Shown piece after piece: positions 21,111-34,634 of a stretch of 64,000 nucleotides of DNA. How positions within the stretch are numbered: the first letter of the stretch is position 1; every line of letters starts with the position of its first letter. The translations under genes and the position numbers were made by a program. The DNA is from Rhodoferax sp. WC2427 (GTDB lineage Bacteria; Pseudomonadota; Gammaproteobacteria; Burkholderiales; Burkholderiaceae_C). Where the stretch lies: contig NZ_CP162006.1 of NCBI RefSeq assembly GCF_040822085.1, positions 1,054,001 through 1,118,000 on the forward strand. The letters run 5' to 3'. The notes under the pieces were generated by a model that saw only the letters and a list, made by a program, of their open reading frames with translations, searched no databases and was not told the DNA's origin.

Positions 21111-21717
21111 GTTGACCTGGCCCACCCGGGGCCTGGTGGCCGGGGTGGACGAGGCCGGGCGCGGCCCGCTGGCCGGGCCGGTGGTAGCCGCCGCCGTGAT
21201 CCTGGACGAACGCCAGCCGATTGCCGGCCTGGCCGACTCCAAGAAGCTCACCGCCAAGCGCCGCGCCCAGCTGTACGACGAAATCCTGGCCAAAGCCCTG
21301 TGCTGCTCGATCGCCGAGGCCAGCGTGGAAGAAATCGAAACACTCAACATCCTGCAGGCCACCATGCTGGCCATGCAGCGGGCAGTGCTTGGCCTGCGGC
21401 TCAAGCCCGGCCACGTGCTGGTGGACGGCAACCGTGTGCCGGTGCTGGCCATGACCAGCGAGGCCATCGTCCAAGGCGATGCCCTGGTGCCCGCGATATC
21501 GGCCGCGTCCATCCTGGCCAAGGTCACCCGCGACCGCTGGTGTGCCCAGGTGGATGCCGACTATCCGCAGTACGGGTTTAAAGGGCACAAGGGCTATGGC
21601 ACGGCCGCGCACCTGGCGGCGCTGCAGGCGCACGGGGCCTGCCCCTTGCACCGCAGGACGTTTGCTCCCGTCACCCAGGTGATGGCACGTATGGCTTTGA
21701 CGGCGGTGCTGGCATGA
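21073..21717 (+). CDS. rnhB: Ribonuclease HII
   Basis: Removes ribonucleotides from DNA and RNA primers; 214 residues. The active-site motif [19 protein letters not shown] carries the first Asp-Glu pair; [14 protein letters not shown] and LVDGNRVP follow. The ATG at 21073 overlaps lpxB by 38 bp. A later TTG at 21112 is possible, but the longer start fits family length. Confidence 0.95.
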   Translation: MPSKKLSPPVQAELTWPTRGLVAGVDEAGRGPLAGPVVAAAVILDERQPIAGLADSKKLTAKRRAQLYDEILAKALCCSIAEASVEEIETLNILQATMLAMQRAVLGLRLKPGHVLVDGNRVPVLAMTSEAIVQGDALVPAISAASILAKVTRDRWCAQVDADYPQYGFKGHKGYGTAAHLAALQAHGACPLHRRTFAPVTQVMARMALTAVLA

Positions 21718-22487
21718 GCTCGGACCCCATCACCCACCTCCAGTCGCGCGACAACCCACTGCTCAAGGAACTGCGCCGCCTGTCGCAAGACAGCACCGCC
21801 TACCGCAAACAAGGCCGTGTGTGGCTGGAGGGCGACCACCTGTGCCGCGCCGCGCTGGCCCGGGGCTGGAAACCGGCCATGGCGATTTTTTCAGAGTCTT
21901 TTTGGCCTCTAGCGCCCGTGGAATGGGCGAGAGCAGCTACGAAAGTAATAGTAATCAAGGATGCTTTGTTTGCCGACCTGAGCAGCCTGGAATCACCCGC
22001 CCAGATGGGTTTTGTGGTCGATTTGCCGAGCACCGCCGCGCTGGACCCGGCCGCCGCCAGCGTCATCCTCGACCGGGTGCAGGATGCCGGCAACGTGGGC
22101 TCCATCCTGCGCAGCGCCGGGGCTTTCGGTTTCCAGCAGATCATCGCCCTCAAGGGCACGGCGGCGCTGTGGAGCCCCAAGGTGCTGCGCGCGGGCATGG
22201 GCGCGCATTTCGGCCTGCGCCTGGTCGAGGGCGTGGAGCCCGAGGCGCTGGAGGCCCTGACCGTGCCGCTGGTCGTCACCAGCTCCCACCAGGGCGCGCT
22301 GCTGCAAGACCAGACGTTGCCATACCCCTGCGCCTGGGCCATGGGCCACGAAGGGCAGGGCGTGGGCCCGGCCCTGCTGGCGCGCGCCACCGTGTCGGTG
22401 CGCATCGGCCAGCCGGGGGGGGAAGAGTCGCTGAACGTGGCCGCAGCGGCGGCGATTTGCCTGCACGCGTCCTCTGTGGGGCGCTGA
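21714..22487 (+). CDS. TrmH/SpoU-family RNA methyltransferase
   Basis: 257-residue SPOUT methyltransferase. An N-terminal substrate-binding half ([33 protein letters not shown]) is followed by the knotted catalytic domain with [34 protein letters not shown] and [17 protein letters not shown]. It methylates a ribose in rRNA or tRNA; the target is not evident. Residues 72-80 (A-R-A-A-T-K-V-I-V) are repeat-derived and lie between the two domains. ATGA overlap with rnhB. Confidence 0.92.
   Translation: MSSDPITHLQSRDNPLLKELRRLSQDSTAYRKQGRVWLEGDHLCRAALARGWKPAMAIFSESFWPLAPVEWARAATKVIVIKDALFADLSSLESPAQMGFVVDLPSTAALDPAAASVILDRVQDAGNVGSILRSAGAFGFQQIIALKGTAALWSPKVLRAGMGAHFGLRLVEGVEPEALEALTVPLVVTSSHQGALLQDQTLPYPCAWAMGHEGQGVGPALLARATVSVRIGQPGGEESLNVAAAAAICLHASSVGR
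21884..21955 (+). repeat. Dispersed palindromic repeat copy 6, in-frame inside the TrmH-like gene
   Basis: Carries the left segment TTTTTTCAGAGTCTTTTTGG, the alternative core CGTGGAATGGGCGAGAGC and AGCTAC. The frame at 21927-21953 reads GCG AGA GCA GCT ACG AAA then [18 protein letters not shown]. The GGAATGGGCG core is shared with the intergenic copies near 35.5 and 57.6 kb. Confidence 0.8.
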
Positions 22488-22678
22488 CGGGCGCAACCCA
22501 GGTTCAGGGTTTGCCCGTGGTTTGGGCCAGGATCTGCAACAGTGCTCGGCTATAATCGTGGGCTTTCCCGCATCCACGTACGCCTAGCGCCGGTCTTACC
22601 GAACCCCCTTCCAGAGCATTTGCAAGAGTTTTACTCTTGGACCGCTTGGGCGTACCCGTAACTATTTCGGAGAACCCA
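22488..22678 (+). promoter_or_regulatory. carA promoter and leader
   Basis: 191-bp gap upstream of carA. TATAAT at 22551-22556 is a consensus -10 box; no clear -35 is seen at 16-18 bp. A leader of about 115 nt follows, with a small AAGAG-tttta-CTCTT hairpin around 22624-22638 and CGGAG before the GTG start. A pyrimidine- or arginine-responsive control would be expected for carAB, but I see no named operator. Confidence 0.55.
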
Positions 22679-27093
<4,415 letters not shown>

Positions 27094-27114
27094 GCCGTAT
27101 TTGGAGTTGTAACC

Positions 27115-27591
27115 ATGTCTACCCTACCTATTACCAAACGCGGCGCAGAGTCCCTCAAAGCCGAATTGCACAAGCTCAAGACGGTGGAACGCCCCTGGGT
27201 GATCAACGCCATCTCTGAAGCCCGCGCCCAAGGCGATCTGAGCGAAAACGCCGAATACGAAGCCGCCAAGGACCGCCAGGGCTTCATCGAAGGCCGTATC
27301 CAGGAGGTCGAAGGCAAGTTGTCGGTGGCCCAGATCATCGACCCCGCCACGCTGGACGCCGGTGGCCGTGTGGTCTTTGGCGCTACCGTCGATCTGGAAG
27401 ACGAAGACAGCGGCCAAGCCGTGCAGTACCAGATCGTGGGTGAAGACGAGGCCGACCTCAAGCTGGGCCGCGTCAACGTCTCCAGCCCGATTGCCCGTGC
27501 CCTGATCGGCAAGGAAGTGGGCGATACCGCCGAGGTGAATGCGCCCGGTGGCATCAAGCGCTACGAAGTCATGGCCGTCAGCTACATCTGA
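27115..27591 (+). CDS. greA: Transcription elongation factor GreA
   Basis: 158 residues. The N-terminal coiled coil starts [20 protein letters not shown] and has the acidic tip [18 protein letters not shown]; the C-terminal FKBP-like domain ends with [18 protein letters not shown]. It rescues backtracked RNA polymerase by stimulating transcript cleavage. It follows carB by 21 bp with a GGAG site. Confidence 0.98.
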   Translation: MSTLPITKRGAESLKAELHKLKTVERPWVINAISEARAQGDLSENAEYEAAKDRQGFIEGRIQEVEGKLSVAQIIDPATLDAGGRVVFGATVDLEDEDSGQAVQYQIVGEDEADLKLGRVNVSSPIARALIGKEVGDTAEVNAPGGIKRYEVMAVSYI

Positions 27592-27596
27592 TCACG

Positions 27597-28010
27597 ATGC
27601 GCCAACGCCTGCCCGTGCTCTTGGCCGCCCTCTGGTGGGGCAGCCTGAGCACGCTGGGCTTCATGGTGGTGCCGATGCTGTTTGCGGTGCTGCCCACCCC
27701 GGCCATGGCCGGTGGCATGGCGGCCAAGCTGTTCACGGCGCAGACCTGGCTGTCCATGGCCTGCACGCTGATTCTGTTGATGTTTTCCAGGTCAAAACAG
27801 GGTCTTGTGCCGATAGCACAAGCGCAGGCAGCTACTATTTTTGTAGCATTTGGATTCTTGGCTGCGGTGTTGGTGGAATTTGCCATCTCGCCGCACATCG
27901 TGGCGCGGGAGAACTTGAAACTGTGGCACGGCCTGGGCAGTGCCTTGTACTTGCTGCAATGGCTAGCAGCGGGCGCGACACTGTGGAAAGTGTCGGCCCA
28001 ACGCGCCTAG
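27597..28010 (+). CDS. Small membrane protein, DUF4149-like
   Basis: 137 residues with about four hydrophobic segments (LLAALWWGSLSTLGFMVVPM, WLSMACTLILLMF, ATIFVAFGFLAAVLVEFAI, ALYLLQWLAAGATLW). It resembles the DUF4149 family often found beside yhbY/greA in betaproteobacteria. Function unknown. Residues 76-84 (A-Q-A-A-T-I-F-V-A) come from a dispersed repeat copy and run into the third hydrophobic segment. Its stop lies 1 bp from the convergent yhbY stop. Confidence 0.8.
   Translation: MRQRLPVLLAALWWGSLSTLGFMVVPMLFAVLPTPAMAGGMAAKLFTAQTWLSMACTLILLMFSRSKQGLVPIAQAQAATIFVAFGFLAAVLVEFAISPHIVARENLKLWHGLGSALYLLQWLAAGATLWKVSAQRA
27784..27850 (+). repeat. Dispersed palindromic repeat copy 7, in-frame inside the DUF4149-like gene
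   Basis: Perfect 7-bp stem CTTGTGC (27804-27810) / GCACAAG (27816-27822), then GCGCAGGCAGCTAC and the terminal hairpin GCTAC-tattttt-GTAGC (27831-27847). The frame at 27822-27848 reads GCG CAG GCA GCT ACT ATT then TTT GTA GCA: A-Q-A-A-T-I-F-V-A. Confidence 0.87.
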
Positions 28011-28011
28011 A

Positions 28012-28494
28012 TCAGGTCTGGCTGCGTTTTTTCAGGCTGGTTTTGGGCTTCGGCTTGGCGCGTTTCACCGTGCCTCCAGCTGTCAGGCGCTGGTTGCCCA
28101 GCACGCGCAGCGTTTTCACTTCAGGGCGTTGGCCACCGCGGGTGCTGTGCTTGAGCACCTTGAAATCGCGTGGACCGGCCATGCGGTCTTCGTCCACCCG
28201 GCGCTCCTTGATGATTTCGGGTTGCGGGCGCCACAGCACCAGCAGTTTGCCGATGTGCTGGATGGGGGCCGCGCCAAGTTCGTCGGCCAGGGCCAGGAAC
28301 ATCGCTTCGCGGGCGACGCGGTCGTCCGAGAAAACGCGGACCTTGATCAGGCCGTGGGAATTCAACGCGAGGTTGATTTCTTTGGTGACAGCGGGGGTTA
28401 GGCCGTCGCTGCCCACCATCACCACAGGGTTTAAATGGTGGGCTTCGGCGCGGTGCACCTTGCGCTGGGCAGGGGTAAGTTGTATTTGAGACAT
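28012..28494 (-). CDS. yhbY: CRM-domain (CRS1-YhbY) RNA-binding protein
   Basis: 160 residues: an N-terminal CRM domain (LTPAQRKVHRAEAHHLNPVV, then VTKEINLALNSHGLIKVRVF and IQHIGKLLVLWRP) with a basic C-terminal tail rich in Lys/Arg (VKRAKPKPKTSLKKRSQT) longer than in E. coli YhbY. The family binds pre-50S ribosomal particles. I chose the start at 28494 (MSQIQLTPAQ), 21 bp from the divergent rlmE start. The further open frame opposite rlmE is spurious. Confidence 0.93.
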   Translation of the reverse strand: MSQIQLTPAQRKVHRAEAHHLNPVVMVGSDGLTPAVTKEINLALNSHGLIKVRVFSDDRVAREAMFLALADELGAAPIQHIGKLLVLWRPQPEIIKERRVDEDRMAGPRDFKVLKHSTRGGQRPEVKTLRVLGNQRLTAGGTVKRAKPKPKTSLKKRSQT

Positions 28495-28515
28495 GTGCGT
28501 ATTATCAAGGCCAAG

Positions 28516-29235
28516 ATGAAAGTTAAAACACAAAGTAAAAAAGTCAACAAGGCGTGGTTGAACGACCACGTCAACGACCCCTATGTCGTGTTGGCCAAAC
28601 GCGAGGGCTACAGGGCCCGCGCGGCCTATAAATTGAAGGAAATTGACGAGACTTTCCACCTCATCAAGCCCGGCCATCTGGTGGTCGATCTGGGATCCAC
28701 GCCTGGGGCCTGGTGCCAGTACGTGCGGCGCAAGCTGTCGCCCAAGACGGCGGCGGGCGGCGGTGCGGCGGTGGGTGCGCTCAATGGCAGCATCATCGCC
28801 ATCGACCTGCTGCCCATGGAGCCGGTGGAAGGTGTGGTGTTTTTCCAGGGCGATTTTCGCGAAGACGAGATGCTGGGCAAATTGACCCAGGCCATGGACG
28901 GCCGACTGGCCGACGTGATTCTGTCGGACATGGCGCCCAACCTGTCGGGCATTCACGCCGCCGATGCCGCGCGCATCGAGGGTCTGGTCGAGCTGGCGGT
29001 GGATTTCTGCCAGGGCCACTTGAAACCGCAGGGCGCGCTGGTGGTCAAGCTGTTCCATGGTGGGGCCTACGACCCGCTGGTGAAGCTGTTCAAGCAGACC
29101 TTCCACCTGGTCAAGCCCATCAAGCCCAAAGCTTCGCGCGACAAATCGACCGAAACCTTTTTGGTTGGCGTGGGCTTGAAAAATGCAACCAAAACCGCAC
29201 AAATAGAGCCTGAAAACAGCCCGGAAACGCCCTAA
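28516..29235 (+). CDS. rlmE: 23S rRNA 2'-O-methyltransferase RlmE (FtsJ/RrmJ)
   Basis: 239-residue SAM-dependent methyltransferase that modifies U2552 of 23S rRNA. REGYRARAAYKLKEIDE carries the first catalytic Lys, VVDLGSTPGAWCQYV is the SAM-binding loop, and ILSDMAPNLSG and VVKLFHGGAYDPL complete the K-D-K-E set. It has an internal Gly/Ala-rich insert (PKTAAGGGAAVGALNG) and a low-complexity tail that may contain a partial repeat. It diverges from yhbY and precedes ftsH, the usual rlmE-ftsH pairing. Confidence 0.96.
   Translation: MKVKTQSKKVNKAWLNDHVNDPYVVLAKREGYRARAAYKLKEIDETFHLIKPGHLVVDLGSTPGAWCQYVRRKLSPKTAAGGGAAVGALNGSIIAIDLLPMEPVEGVVFFQGDFREDEMLGKLTQAMDGRLADVILSDMAPNLSGIHAADAARIEGLVELAVDFCQGHLKPQGALVVKLFHGGAYDPLVKLFKQTFHLVKPIKPKASRDKSTETFLVGVGLKNATKTAQIEPENSPETP
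29190..29232 (-). repeat. Possible partial copy of the dispersed repeat at the 3' end of rlmE
   Basis: GAGCCTGAAAACAGCCCGG resembles the outer arm of the copy near 49.24 kb (TGCCTGAAAAATAGCCCTG). The palindromic core and nonapeptide region are absent. It encodes the end of the RlmE tail. Weak; similarity of one arm only. Confidence 0.35.
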
Positions 29236-29270
29236 ACCCTTGTTGGCGCAATGGCCGCCATAGTCAAGAA

Positions 29271-29302
29271 TTGCCGTATGGGCACTTGAAACGCCTAAAA
29301 TA
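29271..29302 (+). promoter_or_regulatory. Candidate ftsH promoter(s)
   Basis: TAAAAT at 29296-29301 resembles a sigma-70 -10 box, with TTGCCG at 29271-29276 (19-bp spacing). CTTGAAA at 29285-29291 matches the -35 of heat-shock (sigma-32) promoters, but the following -10 region is poor. ftsH is heat-inducible in E. coli; here this is inference. Confidence 0.4.
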
Positions 29303-29342
29303 GTACGCACTTACGTTGAAGTCTTTCCTACCGGAGCCTTGC

Positions 29343-31265
29343 TTGAAAAATCCGTGGTTTTCCAAAATTGCCGTCTGGCTCGTCATTGCGATGGTGCTAT
29401 TCACGGTTTTCAAACAGTTCGACACCCGCGCGGGTGTGAGTTCTGGTTATGTGGGCTATTCGGACTTTTTGGACGAAGTACGCAGCAAACACATCAAATC
29501 CGTCACCATCCAGGAGGGCCAGGGCGGCACGGAGATTGTGGCCGTCACCAATGACGACCGCCGTATCCGCACCAATGCCACCTACCTCGACCGCGGCCTG
29601 GTGGGCGACCTGATCGCCAACAACATCAAGTTCGATGTCAAACCCCGCGAAGAAGGCTCCCTGCTCATGACCTTGTTGGTCAGCTGGGGCCCGATGCTGC
29701 TGTTGATCGGCGTGTGGGTGTACTTCATGCGCCAGATGCAGGGCGGCGGCAAGGGCGGTGCGTTCAGCTTCGGCAAGAGCAAAGCCCGCATGATGGACGA
29801 AAACAACAACGTCGTGACGTTTGCCGACGTGGCCGGTTGCGACGAAGCCAAGGAAGAAGTCAAGGAAGTCGTCGATTTCCTGAAAGACCCGGCCAAGTTC
29901 CAGAAGCTCGGCGGCCGTATTCCCCGCGGTCTGCTGCTGGTCGGCCCTCCTGGCACCGGTAAAACCCTGTTGGCCAAGAGCATTGCTGGCGAGGCCAAAG
30001 TGCCTTTCTTCAGCATCAGCGGCTCCGATTTCGTGGAAATGTTCGTTGGCGTGGGCGCTGCCCGGGTCCGCGACATGTTCGAGAATGCCAAAAAGAACGC
30101 ACCCTGCATCATCTTTATCGATGAAATCGATGCCGTAGGCCGCCAACGCGGTGCCGGCCTGGGTGGTGGCAACGACGAGCGCGAACAAACCCTGAACCAG
30201 ATGCTGGTCGAGATGGACGGTTTTGAAACCAACCTGGGCGTGATCGTGGTGGCTGCCACCAACCGCCCCGACATCCTGGACGCGGCTCTGCTGCGCCCCG
30301 GCCGTTTTGACCGCCAGGTTTATGTCACGCTGCCCGATATCCGGGGCCGTGAGCAGATTCTGGTTGTCCACATGCGCAAGATTCCGGTCAGCCAGGACGT
30401 GAACCCCAACGTGATTGCCCGCGGCACACCCGGCATGTCCGGTGCCGACTTGGCCAACCTGTGCAATGAAGCCGCGCTGATGGCGGCCCGCCGCAGTGCC
30501 CGCGTGGTGGAAATGCAAGACTTCGAGAAGGCCAAGGACAAGATCCTGATGGGCCCCGAGCGCAAGAGCATGGTCATGCCCGAGGAAGAGCGCCGCAACA
30601 CGGCCTACCACGAGTCCGGCCACGCCCTGATCGGCAAGCTGCTGCCCAAGTGCGACCCGGTGCACAAGGTCACCGTGATCCCCCGTGGCCGCGCCCTGGG
30701 TGTCACCATGAGCCTGCCTGCCCAAGACCGCTACAGCTACGACAGCGAATACATGCTGAGCCAGATCAGCATGTTGTTCGGTGGCCGTATCGCCGAAGAA
30801 GTCTTCATGAACCAGATGACCACCGGTGCCAGCAACGACTTCGAGCGCGCCACCTCCATCGCCCGCGATATGGTGACCCGTTACGGTATGACCGATGCGC
30901 TGGGCCCCATGGTCTACGCCGAGAACGAAGGCGAAGTGTTCCTGGGCCGCTCGGTCACCAAGACCACCAACATGAGCGAGCAGACCATGCAAAAGGTCGA
31001 CAGCGAAGTGCGCCGCATCATCGACCAGCAGTACGCCCTGGCGCGCAAGCTGATCGAAGACAACAGCGACAAGATGCACGCCATGGCCAAGGCCCTGCTC
31101 GAATGGGAAACCATCGACGTGGAGCAGATTGACGACATCATGGCCGGCCGCGAACCCCGTCCACCGAAAGACTGGACCCCCCGCACGCCCACTGGTGGCG
31201 GCAGCAACGGTGGCAGCGGTGGCGCCCCTGTGGTGGCGGTTGAGCCTGCACACACTGCTGCATAA
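29343..31265 (+). CDS. ftsH: ATP-dependent zinc metalloprotease FtsH
   Basis: 640 residues: two N-terminal transmembrane helices flank a periplasmic domain, then an AAA+ ATPase with Walker A GPPGTGKT (from residue 201), the pore loop [11 protein letters not shown], Walker [10 protein letters not shown] and an SRH ending RPGRFDRQ. The zinc protease motif HESGH is at 423-427. It degrades sigma-32, LpxC and damaged membrane proteins. The TTG at 29343 is the likely start: GGAG lies 6 bp upstream and the protein then begins [16 protein letters not shown] as in relatives. A TTG 27 bp further upstream has no site. Confidence 0.97.
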   Translation: MKNPWFSKIAVWLVIAMVLFTVFKQFDTRAGVSSGYVGYSDFLDEVRSKHIKSVTIQEGQGGTEIVAVTNDDRRIRTNATYLDRGLVGDLIANNIKFDVKPREEGSLLMTLLVSWGPMLLLIGVWVYFMRQMQGGGKGGAFSFGKSKARMMDENNNVVTFADVAGCDEAKEEVKEVVDFLKDPAKFQKLGGRIPRGLLLVGPPGTGKTLLAKSIAGEAKVPFFSISGSDFVEMFVGVGAARVRDMFENAKKNAPCIIFIDEIDAVGRQRGAGLGGGNDEREQTLNQMLVEMDGFETNLGVIVVAATNRPDILDAALLRPGRFDRQVYVTLPDIRGREQILVVHMRKIPVSQDVNPNVIARGTPGMSGADLANLCNEAALMAARRSARVVEMQDFEKAKDKILMGPERKSMVMPEEERRNTAYHESGHALIGKLLPKCDPVHKVTVIPRGRALGVTMSLPAQDRYSYDSEYMLSQISMLFGGRIAEEVFMNQMTTGASNDFERATSIARDMVTRYGMTDALGPMVYAENEGEVFLGRSVTKTTNMSEQTMQKVDSEVRRIIDQQYALARKLIEDNSDKMHAMAKALLEWETIDVEQIDDIMAGREPRPPKDWTPRTPTGGGSNGGSGGAPVVAVEPAHTAA

Positions 31266-31280
31266 ATTGCAGTGATCTCG

Positions 31281-31312
31281 ACAACGGGGCCTTTTGGGGC
31301 CCCGTTTCCGTT
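31281..31312 (+). terminator. Rho-independent terminator after ftsH
   Basis: AACGGGGCC (31283-31291) pairs with GGCCCCGTT (31298-31306) around a 6-nt loop, followed by the interrupted T tract TTTCCGTTTT. It separates ftsH from folP, although folP starts only 20 bp later, so readthrough is plausible. Confidence 0.8.
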
Positions 31313-31332
31313 TTCCACCATTTCGCAACCCC

Positions 31333-32190
31333 ATGCTCTGGCAAACCACCCGCTTTCGTATCGACCTGGCCCAGCCCCAGGTGATGGGCATCGTCAATGC
31401 CACCCCCGACTCCTTTTCCGACGGCGGGCGGCACGCCAGCACCGCGGCGGCCCTGGCGCACTGCGAGCAGTTGCTGCGCGACGGTGCCCACATCCTGGAC
31501 ATCGGCGCGGAATCCACCCGCCCCGGTGCCCAGCCGGTGCCGGTGGAGGAAGAACTGGCCCGTCTGCTGCCCGTGCTGCGGGCCGCCACCACGCTGGGCG
31601 TGCCGATTTCGGTGGACACCTACAAGCCCCAGGTCATGCGGGCCGCGCTGGACGCCGGAGCAGACATCCTCAACGACATCTGGGCCCTGCGCTGGACCGA
31701 CCCGGCCCATCCGCTGGCCGCCACGGACGTCGTGGCGCAGCACCCGTCGTGCGGCGTGTGCCTGATGCACATGCACCGCGAGCCGCAAACCATGCAGGCC
31801 GAGCCCATGCAAGGCGACGTGGTGGCACAGGTGCTATTATTTTTAGAGCGGAATGTGCAGGCCCTATCAGCGCAAGGCATAGAAAAGACCCGCATCGTCC
31901 TGGACCCGGGCGTTGGCTTTGGCAAAACCGTGGCCCAAAACTTTGCCTTGTTGGCACGGCAGCAGGCGTTCCTGGCCCTGGGTTACCCGCTGCTGGTGGG
32001 GTGGTCGCGCAAATCATCGCTGGCGGGCATGGGCTCTATGCCCGGTTTGCCCCTGGGCCCTACCGAGCGCCTGGTGCCCAGCGTGGCTGCGGCCTTGTTG
32101 GCCGTGGAGCGGGGCGCACGCATCGTGCGGGTCCATGACGTGGCCGCAACCGCGCAAGCCCTCAAGGTGTGGGCTGCGGCGGGCGGGTAA
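31333..32190 (+). CDS. folP: Dihydropteroate synthase
   Basis: Condenses p-aminobenzoate with dihydropterin diphosphate in folate synthesis; target of sulfonamides. 285 residues with VMGIVNATPDSFSDGG, DIGAESTRPGAQPV and ILDPGVGFGKT-like (IVLDPGVGFGKT) and the C-terminal RIVRVHDVAAT. The ATG at 31333 is chosen because the upstream in-frame TTG lies inside the terminator stem. Residues from 180 (A-Q-G-I-E-K) contain a shortened repeat signature. Followed by glmM as in most proteobacteria. Confidence 0.97.
   Translation: MLWQTTRFRIDLAQPQVMGIVNATPDSFSDGGRHASTAAALAHCEQLLRDGAHILDIGAESTRPGAQPVPVEEELARLLPVLRAATTLGVPISVDTYKPQVMRAALDAGADILNDIWALRWTDPAHPLAATDVVAQHPSCGVCLMHMHREPQTMQAEPMQGDVVAQVLLFLERNVQALSAQGIEKTRIVLDPGVGFGKTVAQNFALLARQQAFLALGYPLLVGWSRKSSLAGMGSMPGLPLGPTERLVPSVAAALLAVERGARIVRVHDVAATAQALKVWAAAGG
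31833..31888 (+). repeat. Degenerate dispersed repeat copy 8, in-frame inside folP
   Basis: Shares CTATCAGCGCAAG exactly with the dxr copy (13 bp) and reads L-S-A-Q-G-I-E-K in the same frame, one residue shorter than the usual nonapeptide. GCTATTATTTTTAGAGC at 31833-31849 resembles the terminal hairpin in the opposite order. AT-rich against its surroundings, but the family signal is weaker. Confidence 0.55.
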
Positions 32191-32290
32191 GCTCAAGCAT
32201 TTCTCAAAGATGCCGCATGCTGCGGTGTAATCTCCCACCGGCTTCTTCAGCGTGCGCTGTACAGGCCGTGTCTCTATAAAAAGGAAAACA

Positions 32291-33646
32291 ATGTCCCGTC
32301 AATATTTCGGTACCGATGGCATCCGCGGCACCGTAGGCAAGCACCCCATTACCCCCGATTTCATTCTGCGCCTGGCCCATGCGGTCGGCCGCGTGCTCAA
32401 GCAAACCGAAGCCCGCCCCACGGTGCTGATCGGCAAAGACACCCGTATCTCTGGCTACATGCTGGAAAGCGCGCTGGAATCCGGCTTCAACTCCGCCGGT
32501 GTGGACGTGGTGCTGCTCGGCCCCCTGCCCACGCCGGGCGTGGCCTACCTCACCCGTGCGCAGCGCGCCAGCCTGGGCGTGGTTATCAGTGCCAGCCACA
32601 ACCCATATCCAGACAACGGCATCAAGTTCTTCAGCGCCGAAGGGGCCAAGCTGCCCGATGCCTGGGAGCAGGCGGTCGAAGCCGCGCTGGAAACACCGCC
32701 CGTGTGGGCCGATTCCGCATCGCTTGGCAAAACCCGCCGCCTGGAGGACGCCTCCGGGCGCTACATCGAATTCTGCAAAAGCACCTTCCCCAATGCCCTA
32801 ACGCTCAAGGGCGTGCGCATTGTGGTCGATGGTGCGCACGGCGCGGCCTACCAGATCGCGCCCAAGGTATTCCACGAGCTGGGTGCCGAAGTCATCGCCA
32901 TCGGTTGTGCGCCCGACGGCATCAACATCAACGAAAACGTTGGCGCCACCCATCCCCAGGCGCTGGTCGATGCCGTCAAAGCCCACCGTGCCGACTTCGG
33001 CGTGGCGTTGGACGGCGATGCCGACCGCCTGCAAATGGTCGATGCCGATGGCCGCCTGTTCAACGGCGATGAAATTCTGTACCTGATGGTCAAGGAGCGC
33101 CTGTCACGGGGGGGTAAAAATGCCAGCAAACGCGCCGCCGATGCCGTACCCGGCGTGGTTGGCACGCTGATGACCAATATGGCCGTCGAACTGGCGTTGA
33201 AAGACAAGGGCGTGGAACTGGTCCGCGCCAAGGTGGGCGACCGCTACGTACTGGAAGAGCTGGAAAAGCGCGGCTGGTTGCTGGGCGGCGAAGGCTCCGG
33301 CCACCTGCTGGCGCTGGACAAGCACACCACCGGCGACGGCCTGGTCAGCGCCCTGCAGGTGCTGCAGGCCTGCGTGCGCACCCACCAGACCCTGGGCGAG
33401 CTGCTAGCCGACCTGACCCTGTTCCCGCAAACCCTGATCAACGTGCGCCTGCAGCCCGGCCAGGACTGGAAAGCCAATACCCAGCTCCCCCTGGCCACCC
33501 AAGCCGCCGAAGCCGAGCTCGGCAATAACGGCCGCGTACTGATCCGCGCCAGCGGCACCGAGCCGCTGGTCCGCGTGATGGTCGAGGCCCGGGATGCCGC
33601 CATGGCCAAGTCCTGCGCGGAGCGGATCGCGGCTACGCTGCGTTAA
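32291..33646 (+). CDS. glmM: Phosphoglucosamine mutase
   Basis: Converts glucosamine-6-P to glucosamine-1-P for UDP-GlcNAc synthesis. 451 residues: [12 protein letters not shown] at the N-terminus, the phosphoserine loop [13 protein letters not shown] with Ser102, the metal loop DGDADR and the sugar-specificity loop EGSGH. An AAGGAAAA site precedes the ATG at 32291. It feeds peptidoglycan and the lipid A genes seen earlier in the window. Confidence 0.98.
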   Translation: MSRQYFGTDGIRGTVGKHPITPDFILRLAHAVGRVLKQTEARPTVLIGKDTRISGYMLESALESGFNSAGVDVVLLGPLPTPGVAYLTRAQRASLGVVISASHNPYPDNGIKFFSAEGAKLPDAWEQAVEAALETPPVWADSASLGKTRRLEDASGRYIEFCKSTFPNALTLKGVRIVVDGAHGAAYQIAPKVFHELGAEVIAIGCAPDGININENVGATHPQALVDAVKAHRADFGVALDGDADRLQMVDADGRLFNGDEILYLMVKERLSRGGKNASKRAADAVPGVVGTLMTNMAVELALKDKGVELVRAKVGDRYVLEELEKRGWLLGGEGSGHLLALDKHTTGDGLVSALQVLQACVRTHQTLGELLADLTLFPQTLINVRLQPGQDWKANTQLPLATQAAEAELGNNGRVLIRASGTEPLVRVMVEARDAAMAKSCAERIAATLR

Positions 33647-33755
33647 TCCGCGCCGCAACGGGTCCCTGAAGGGGCCTGTCACACAACCGCCACGCAACCT
33701 ACACACCCGCGTCACACCCGGGTTTCAGACTCTCTCCTACACACAGGAGAAGTCC

Positions 33756-34634
33756 ATGAAAGAACTGCCCACCCCCACCTTCGCGCTGTCGCCTATTTCG
33801 CTGGTGTCGGCGTTCAACCCGGCCCATTTGCTGCGCGGGGCGCTGCACCGGCGCGACGAGCGGGTGGTGGCGCCCATCCCCCGCGTCGAGGCCCAGCCTG
33901 TGGCTGCTGTGGGCGGCATTGCCGTGTCCTGGGCGCGGCACCAGGACGAGGTGCGCGAAGCCCAGCGCCTGCGCTACCAGGTCTTTGCGGTCGAGATGGG
34001 CGCACGCCTGTCCACCCGGCTGCCCGGGCACGATGTGGATTTGTTTGACGATTTTTGCGAGCACCTGCTGGTGCGCGACGTGGCCAGCAACGCCGTGATC
34101 GGCACCTACCGGGTGCTGACCCCGGTGCAGGCCCGGCGCGTGGGCAGCACCTACAGCGATATGGAATTTGACCTGGTGCGCCTGCGCAACCTGCGCAGCC
34201 GCATGGTGGAGCTGGGCCGCAGCTGCGTGCACGCCGACCACCGCCACGGCGGCGTGATTCTGGCCCTGTGGGGCGCGCTGGCCGAGTTCATGCAGCGCAA
34301 CCAGCTCGACACCATGGTGGGCTGCGCCAGCATCCCCATGCTGCACAACGGCGTGGTGGGCGGTGACGCGGCGGCCAGCATCTGGCACCAGTTGCAAAAA
34401 ACCCACATGGCCCCGATCGAATACCACGTGCAGCCCCGCCTGCCGCTGCCGATTGAGCAGTTCGACAGCACGCTGGCCATCGAGCCACCGGCCTTGATCA
34501 AGGGCTATTTGCGCCTGGGCGCCAAGGTGCTGGGCGCGCCCGCCTGGGACCCGGATTTCAACACCGCCGACCTGCCCATGCTGCTGCGCATTACCGATCT
34601 ACCCGCCCGCTACCGCAAGCACTTTGGCGGCTAA
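33756..34634 (+). CDS. OlsB-like GNAT-fold N-acyltransferase
   Basis: 292 residues; the central domain matches the OlsB/hemolysin-type acyltransferase family (Acetyltransf_5): EAQRLRYQVFAVEMGARLST, DDFCEHLLVRD, VIGTYRVLTP, VELGRSCVHADHRHGGVILA. OlsB acylates ornithine with 3-hydroxyacyl-ACP to give lyso-ornithine lipid. No olsA-type second acyltransferase lies alongside, so ornithine lipid synthesis is not proven and a related N-acyl-amino-acid role is possible. ATG at 33756 has an AGGAGA site. The stop overlaps the convergent scpA stop (CTAA). Confidence 0.82.
   Translation: MKELPTPTFALSPISLVSAFNPAHLLRGALHRRDERVVAPIPRVEAQPVAAVGGIAVSWARHQDEVREAQRLRYQVFAVEMGARLSTRLPGHDVDLFDDFCEHLLVRDVASNAVIGTYRVLTPVQARRVGSTYSDMEFDLVRLRNLRSRMVELGRSCVHADHRHGGVILALWGALAEFMQRNQLDTMVGCASIPMLHNGVVGGDAAASIWHQLQKTHMAPIEYHVQPRLPLPIEQFDSTLAIEPPALIKGYLRLGAKVLGAPAWDPDFNTADLPMLLRITDLPARYRKHFGG

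Noticed and set aside
33658-33680. GGTCCC-tgaa-GGGGCC after glmM as a terminator
   Set aside because: A short stem with a G-T pair and no T tract; insufficient.
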